A DNA stretch of 64,000 nucleotides. Origin: Rhabditophanes sp. KR3021 (taxonomy: Eukaryota; Nematoda; Chromadorea; Rhabditida; Alloionematidae). The stretch's first letter is position 1. Each line of letters starts with the position of its first letter. The notes beneath the pieces are model-generated. The model was not told the origin of the DNA. It ran no database searches and was given only the letters and a program-made list of their open reading frames with translations. A program made the position numbers and the translations under genes. Positions 59,801-64,000 of this stretch are shown one piece after another. The stretch is from positions 10,602,001 to 10,666,000 of the forward strand of contig CAUJLY010000006.1 in the NCBI GenBank assembly GCA_963281155.1. Reading direction: 5' to 3'.

Positions 59801-62800
59801 AAAAATGACATTAAATAAATATTATGATAATAAAAAGATTCTCAAAATAAAGAAGGACAATTAAATGTGGTTGATTAAAAGAATGCAAATGAATATTTAT
59901 AACTACAAACAAATACAAATGTCCGTTATTGAAATAATGATGACAACTTATCTATTATTAGTTTTGCTAAATACACATCAAATAATAATTCAAATCAATC
60001 TCAGACCAATACTGATTTCACTACAAACCAAATTATTTACAATTAAACAATATTTGAAAAGAGGAAAATGGATATTTATACAAAAGTTTGTAGTGTTTGA
60101 TTATGATGACCAGATATGCATGTTCGTTGAACAAATAAAGATAAATTAATATTAGAACATTTGGGACACACATATAAATGTGAAATGGTATGGAAATTGT
60201 TTGGTTGTAAAATAAAAGTAACTTTCAATATACTCAAATCAACCTCTTTTTATTTACGATAATCTTGTCAATTATGACTTTTATCTCTTACAAGCAGTTT
60301 CAGATAATATAAAGCAGTTGTCAATAGTACTTAGTCATTGGTGAAGTTACCATAAAATGACAATGCTTGGGATCATACATTTCAATTTAGTGTATTTAGT
60401 CTAAAGGAGTGTATTAAATTATATAATGTCATGACGAATCTTTCTCCTCATTTTTTGTTCATTTTATAGAATGTGAAAAAAGAATGAGTAAGATGAAATG
60501 AGCGGTGGAATAAAAAACAATCCTTTGTTAACATTTCGATTATAAATTTATAATTTGTTCTATTACTATTAATAAAAAAGAGTTGGTTTGGTAAAATACA
60601 TATTAACTACAAATAGGGCAATTACTATATTTTAATATAATTTGCTTATATTAGTAAGCCATATTTTGCGGCACACGCTTATTTGAATCATGGTCTCTTA
60701 AATAGTTTTAGTTATTTGAGGAAAGGACATTCAAAAACAAAACTACAACAAAATAAATAGTGTGAGGTGACAAAGAGTTTATCATATCTTGTCATTGTTC
60801 TTAGCCTAGACATTTATATAGTAGTTTGTTAAGACAAAATTGCTTGAAGAGCAAAATAAAGCTATTAAATAGCTTAGTAAATACGTAAGAGTGCTTTTTT
60901 ATGTAAAAGATTATAATTTATATGGATATATGCAAAAGCATATTTGGTATGGGAAAATGTAGTGTATTATTGAAGAGCAAACATCAACTAGCCTATCTAA
61001 GGTAGAGATGCTTTAAGAAAGCTTTCAGGGTGATGGTTGTAACAAGTTTTAATAGACTCTTTTTATAAATATATCTTGCTAAAATAATTCAGTCAAAAAG
61101 GTGTAGTTTTGTATGGCTTTAAAAAAGACACAAATAGGAGGAAGTTTAAATGTAATTTTGGTAAATTATAATACCACGAAGTTCTTTACAAATTATTTTA
61201 TCTATGATGTTACCTTGAATCGTTGTGACAACTTTCTGCTTTTCCTTTTTAAAAAATTCATAATAATAATGAAATGATAACTATTTAGATAGCTAAAAAA
61301 TAAGTCTCTCCAACTACAATACTTTCTATCTTAGCATTTTAAAAAAAATGAATTTGTGTTGACAATTTATATGTAATTTATACACCTACGTTATTTTGAA
61401 TAATATCAAGGAATCAGAGAAATGTTTAATTATTAAAGACTAACATCGATAAGATATATTTTTGATATTTGCAATAGGCCTGTATGTGTAAAAGGATGAT
61501 TAGGAATAAAAAATGAAATGATGATATAGTTGTGTCAAAATAAGACCCAAAAAGAGAGTTGACCATCTGTTCACAATCGTATACCAATAATCAGATATTA
61601 GGAGCAATAATAGAGAACAATGAACAGCAGAATCATTTCTTTTAAGATTGATTACAGGATTGAAAGGTCAAAAATGACATAAAAATGGTTTGGATAATGT
61701 CAATGTATATTATCTTAGTACAATTAGACAAAAAGAGCTATATTATAAGATGAATAAGCAATTGTTTTCGTTTGATTTCAGCTTAAATAAAACTTGTTTC
61801 CCACATCGTCTTATATCAAGGGAAACTTTTTTGATTAGATGAAGTTGATACAAAGAGGAAATGTGGTAAGGTTATTGAGATTGAAAACTTTTTTTAAAAG
61901 CTATTAAAAAATAAACTAGAAAAAAGGAGATCTAATGAGTATTTGATTAGAAGTTATATTTGTTGAAAGGCAATTAATATGTTCAAAATAACGAAGTCAA
62001 AAGGATAAATAAAACACACTGACATTTTTATTCTATGGGAAAACAAAGATATGGAGTTAAAAACATGGTCTTCTAAATTGGTGGTTAGTAATCAAAAAGG
62101 TGACTTTGATAAATAATTTCATTGTACATGATTCCATCAAAATTAATAGTGAGTAGAATGTGAATCACATATGGTTGTGAGTGCGTGGGATGAATCATTG
62201 TTGCGAATTAGTTGATTTGGTTATGGAATCTTTAAATGAATAGGTAAAGTCGGATTATTACATTAGTTATAATGTTTTCAATTAGTTAATTGTGCTTTGG
62301 CAAGGTAAGTAAGAATTTGAATGCACGCATATATATCAAACAATAATATACCTGATGAGTAATGCGTATATTTGGAGTGGCTCTAAAAGTCGCTATTGTA
62401 GAATGTCTCTTTAAAGTAGGTAAAGCATTGCTAAAATGATGTGTAGTATCCGCAATAAATGAACAACGATGTACTACTGATCTTGGAGCCAAATTATTTT
62501 TATTTCGTACAACATAATCTTTTGAAGAAAATGTGTTATTATCCAGGTTTAATAAAAACGAAACTCGATTGCTGTTAAAGGAATTATCTTTTTGAGAACG
62601 TAAAATTGGACACGGCTTCTTTGTGAAACTATTTTTATTTTGTTTCATTGATATTTCCCACTATAAATGTATTTTATTGGAACAAATATACCAAAATACG
62701 CATATATTTAGTGTAGTAGAATGAAAAAAAGTCATACTACTAAAATACTATATCAAAGATTGATTCTATTTATAAAAACTTAAAATATTATGTTTAACCT

Positions 62801-63369
62801 ATTATGCATACACAATATTATTGAAGCATTTCAAGTTGTTTTGTAGGAAGACAAAAAGGATTATGTCAAGCATGACACTTTTTGTTTATACTTTTTTATA
62901 CTCAAGAAAAAAGCTAAGAATTGGGTGAAAGATTGGTAAAAGTTAAGGTTAAAATTACCTCTTTACAAACACGAATTACATTCGGCAAAGATGGTGTTAT
63001 TTGTATTTTATTTCGATTGTACCAATCAGCCCCTTCTTCGGAAATAACTAATAGTTCGCATTGTAGAGGATTTTCCTTAATCCTTGAAACAACTTGTTTG
63101 TGGGGTTCGCCTTGAATTACGGCACCATTGACTGCAAAAATGCGATCCCCACATTTTAATCCAGCCACATCTGCAGGACTATTACTATCAATTGCACCAA
63201 TGAATTGTCCTCGATTTTTTTCAGCGTGTAAATTAAATCCATATTCCTGAAATAATTCCTACTTATCGAACAATACCTTACACCCTAAACCAACCTGATC
63301 TATGCTTTTTTTGATAACAACACATAGCCGTGGACATGGTGCAGTAGACGGCAATTGAAAAGCAACCAT
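56855..63369 (-). CDS. nrfl-1: NHERF/NRFL-1-like scaffold with two PDZ domains
   Basis: Exons are 63295-63369, 62959-63246, 62352-62660, 58190-58324, 57799-58146, 57279-57614 and 56855-57193, all phase 0, giving 609 aa. PDZ1 (about residues 13-95) opens PRLCVVIKKS then EYGFNLHAEKNRGQFIGAID. PDZ2 (about 262-345) opens PRLCYLKKSDPSDEFGFNVH. Both have the carboxylate-binding YGFN/FGFN loop. NHERF scaffolds tether transporters and receptors to the apical cortex through an ERM-binding tail. Here the tail carries KEAREMMALNRKKDPRK and ends EQKYQLISSL, as in nematode NRFL-1. The linker is Ser/Asn-rich. A 4-kb intron (58325-62351) separates PDZ1 from PDZ2 and could hold a second promoter for a PDZ2-only isoform. 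A TTTTAG acceptor precedes the ATG by 4 bases. Confidence 0.9.
58325..62351 (-). other. Large NHERF intron
   Basis: A 4.0-kb intron, about a hundred times the usual length here, bounded by CAG|GTATAT and TATAG|AAC. AT-rich, with no convincing internal gene; the frame at 59,865-60,149 (94 codons, Ile/Gln-rich) is doubtful. It may contain regulatory elements or an alternative first exon. Confidence 0.6.
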
Positions 63370-64000
63370 TATACTAAAATTAAATCAAATTCTATCCGAT
63401 AATTATTTAAAAGGACCCTTATATATGTCAATGAGAATATAATATAAATAACAAACAATTAGGCAATTAACTTCTGTCAAATCATTATAAAATTGATGTA
63501 AAATTAGAGATGGTACTAAATGGAAAAGTAACAAATGAATACCAGAGACTCCTCACTTATTATCATAATGATGAGGCGGTGGTAGGAGAAAATTGATATT
63601 GTGATTAAATTATCTACCAAATCAAGTTCTACACTTTTTTAATAGTATGCATGAATATATTATAAGATTAAAATTTGAAACAAAATCATTTTGATCAGCT
63701 AAACCGTATAGTCATTTTAACATATATTAGTAGTTGTTATTTTAATCTAATACTTAGTAAACGAACTGAATAGTTTAAATGTTGGCAAATTTGGTATGAA
63801 ATGTAGTGTGTGTGTCAAAGCTTGAGTCTATCAACTTAAGGAATGATGTTTACTATGCATGATCAATTGATAGCAAAATATAGTTAGGGAATGGGTGCTT
63901 TGCATTGTTTTATGACTCATTTAAGCATTCCAAGTTGTCAAAAGGGTACGTCGACTATAAATCATGATAACTTTGAACAGATCATTTAGTAAAAATGTGG
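63370..64000. promoter_or_regulatory. Upstream region of the NHERF gene
   Basis: 631 bp of AT-rich sequence to the window end. No coding signal or named element is seen. Confidence 0.3.

Noticed and set aside
59865..60149. 94-codon frame within the NHERF intron, considered as a nested gene
   Set aside because: Ile/Gln/Met-rich composition expected of AT-rich non-coding DNA; no start context or domain.
1..64000. CRISPR arrays, bacterial operons, or intact transposons
   Set aside because: The sequence is eukaryotic and no transposase, reverse transcriptase, terminal repeats or regular spacer arrays were seen.

Overview
The window is animal nuclear DNA and reads as nematode. It is AT-rich. Most introns are short (about 40-60 bp) with GTAAGT-like donors and TTTTAG/TTTCAG acceptors. 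Most start codons have a strong 3' splice-acceptor motif 0-21 bases upstream, the pattern expected of spliced-leader trans-splicing. The gene set fits: a CED-3-type caspase, IgGFc-binding-like secreted proteins, an otopetrin, a tandem-domain haem peroxidase and a two-PDZ NHERF protein. Several genes are intron-poor (a 3-kb SEC24 without introns), which recalls clade IV nematodes, but I cannot fix the genus.

Layout. 0-12 kb: CED-3-like caspase (+); a short secreted peptide precursor (-); a gene resembling a fungal protein family of unknown function (-); a decayed membrane-protein fragment; a truncated and then a complete IgGFc-binding-like gene (+); a pseudogene remnant (-); a cysteine form of selenoprotein K (+); collagen prolyl 4-hydroxylase alpha (-). 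12-23 kb, all on -: carnitine/acylcarnitine carrier, SEC24, an otopetrin with a one-base frameshift, and a divergent seven-helix receptor. 22.7-33.4 kb: a 10.7-kb stretch without a convincing gene. 33.4-38.5 kb: two tandem cysteine-rich EGF-like proteins (+), then a neuropeptide-type receptor (-) lacking the DRY motif. 42.4-52.7 kb, all on -: an acidic repeat protein, a 1540-residue double peroxidase, and two paralogous His-rich secreted proteins. 54.8-63.4 kb: a Cys-loop channel subunit (+) and an NHERF/NRFL-1-like scaffold (-) with a 4-kb internal intron.

No metabolic operon is visible. Several genes share themes: cuticle or extracellular matrix (prolyl hydroxylase, peroxidase, His-rich proteins, perhaps the EGF pair), secretion (SEC24, SELENOK) and neuronal signalling (peptide precursor, two receptors, Cys-loop channel, otopetrin). 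Exon models were built by hand from splice motifs and frame, and all coding models close in frame except the otopetrin. Family names rest on recognised motifs, not on a database search.
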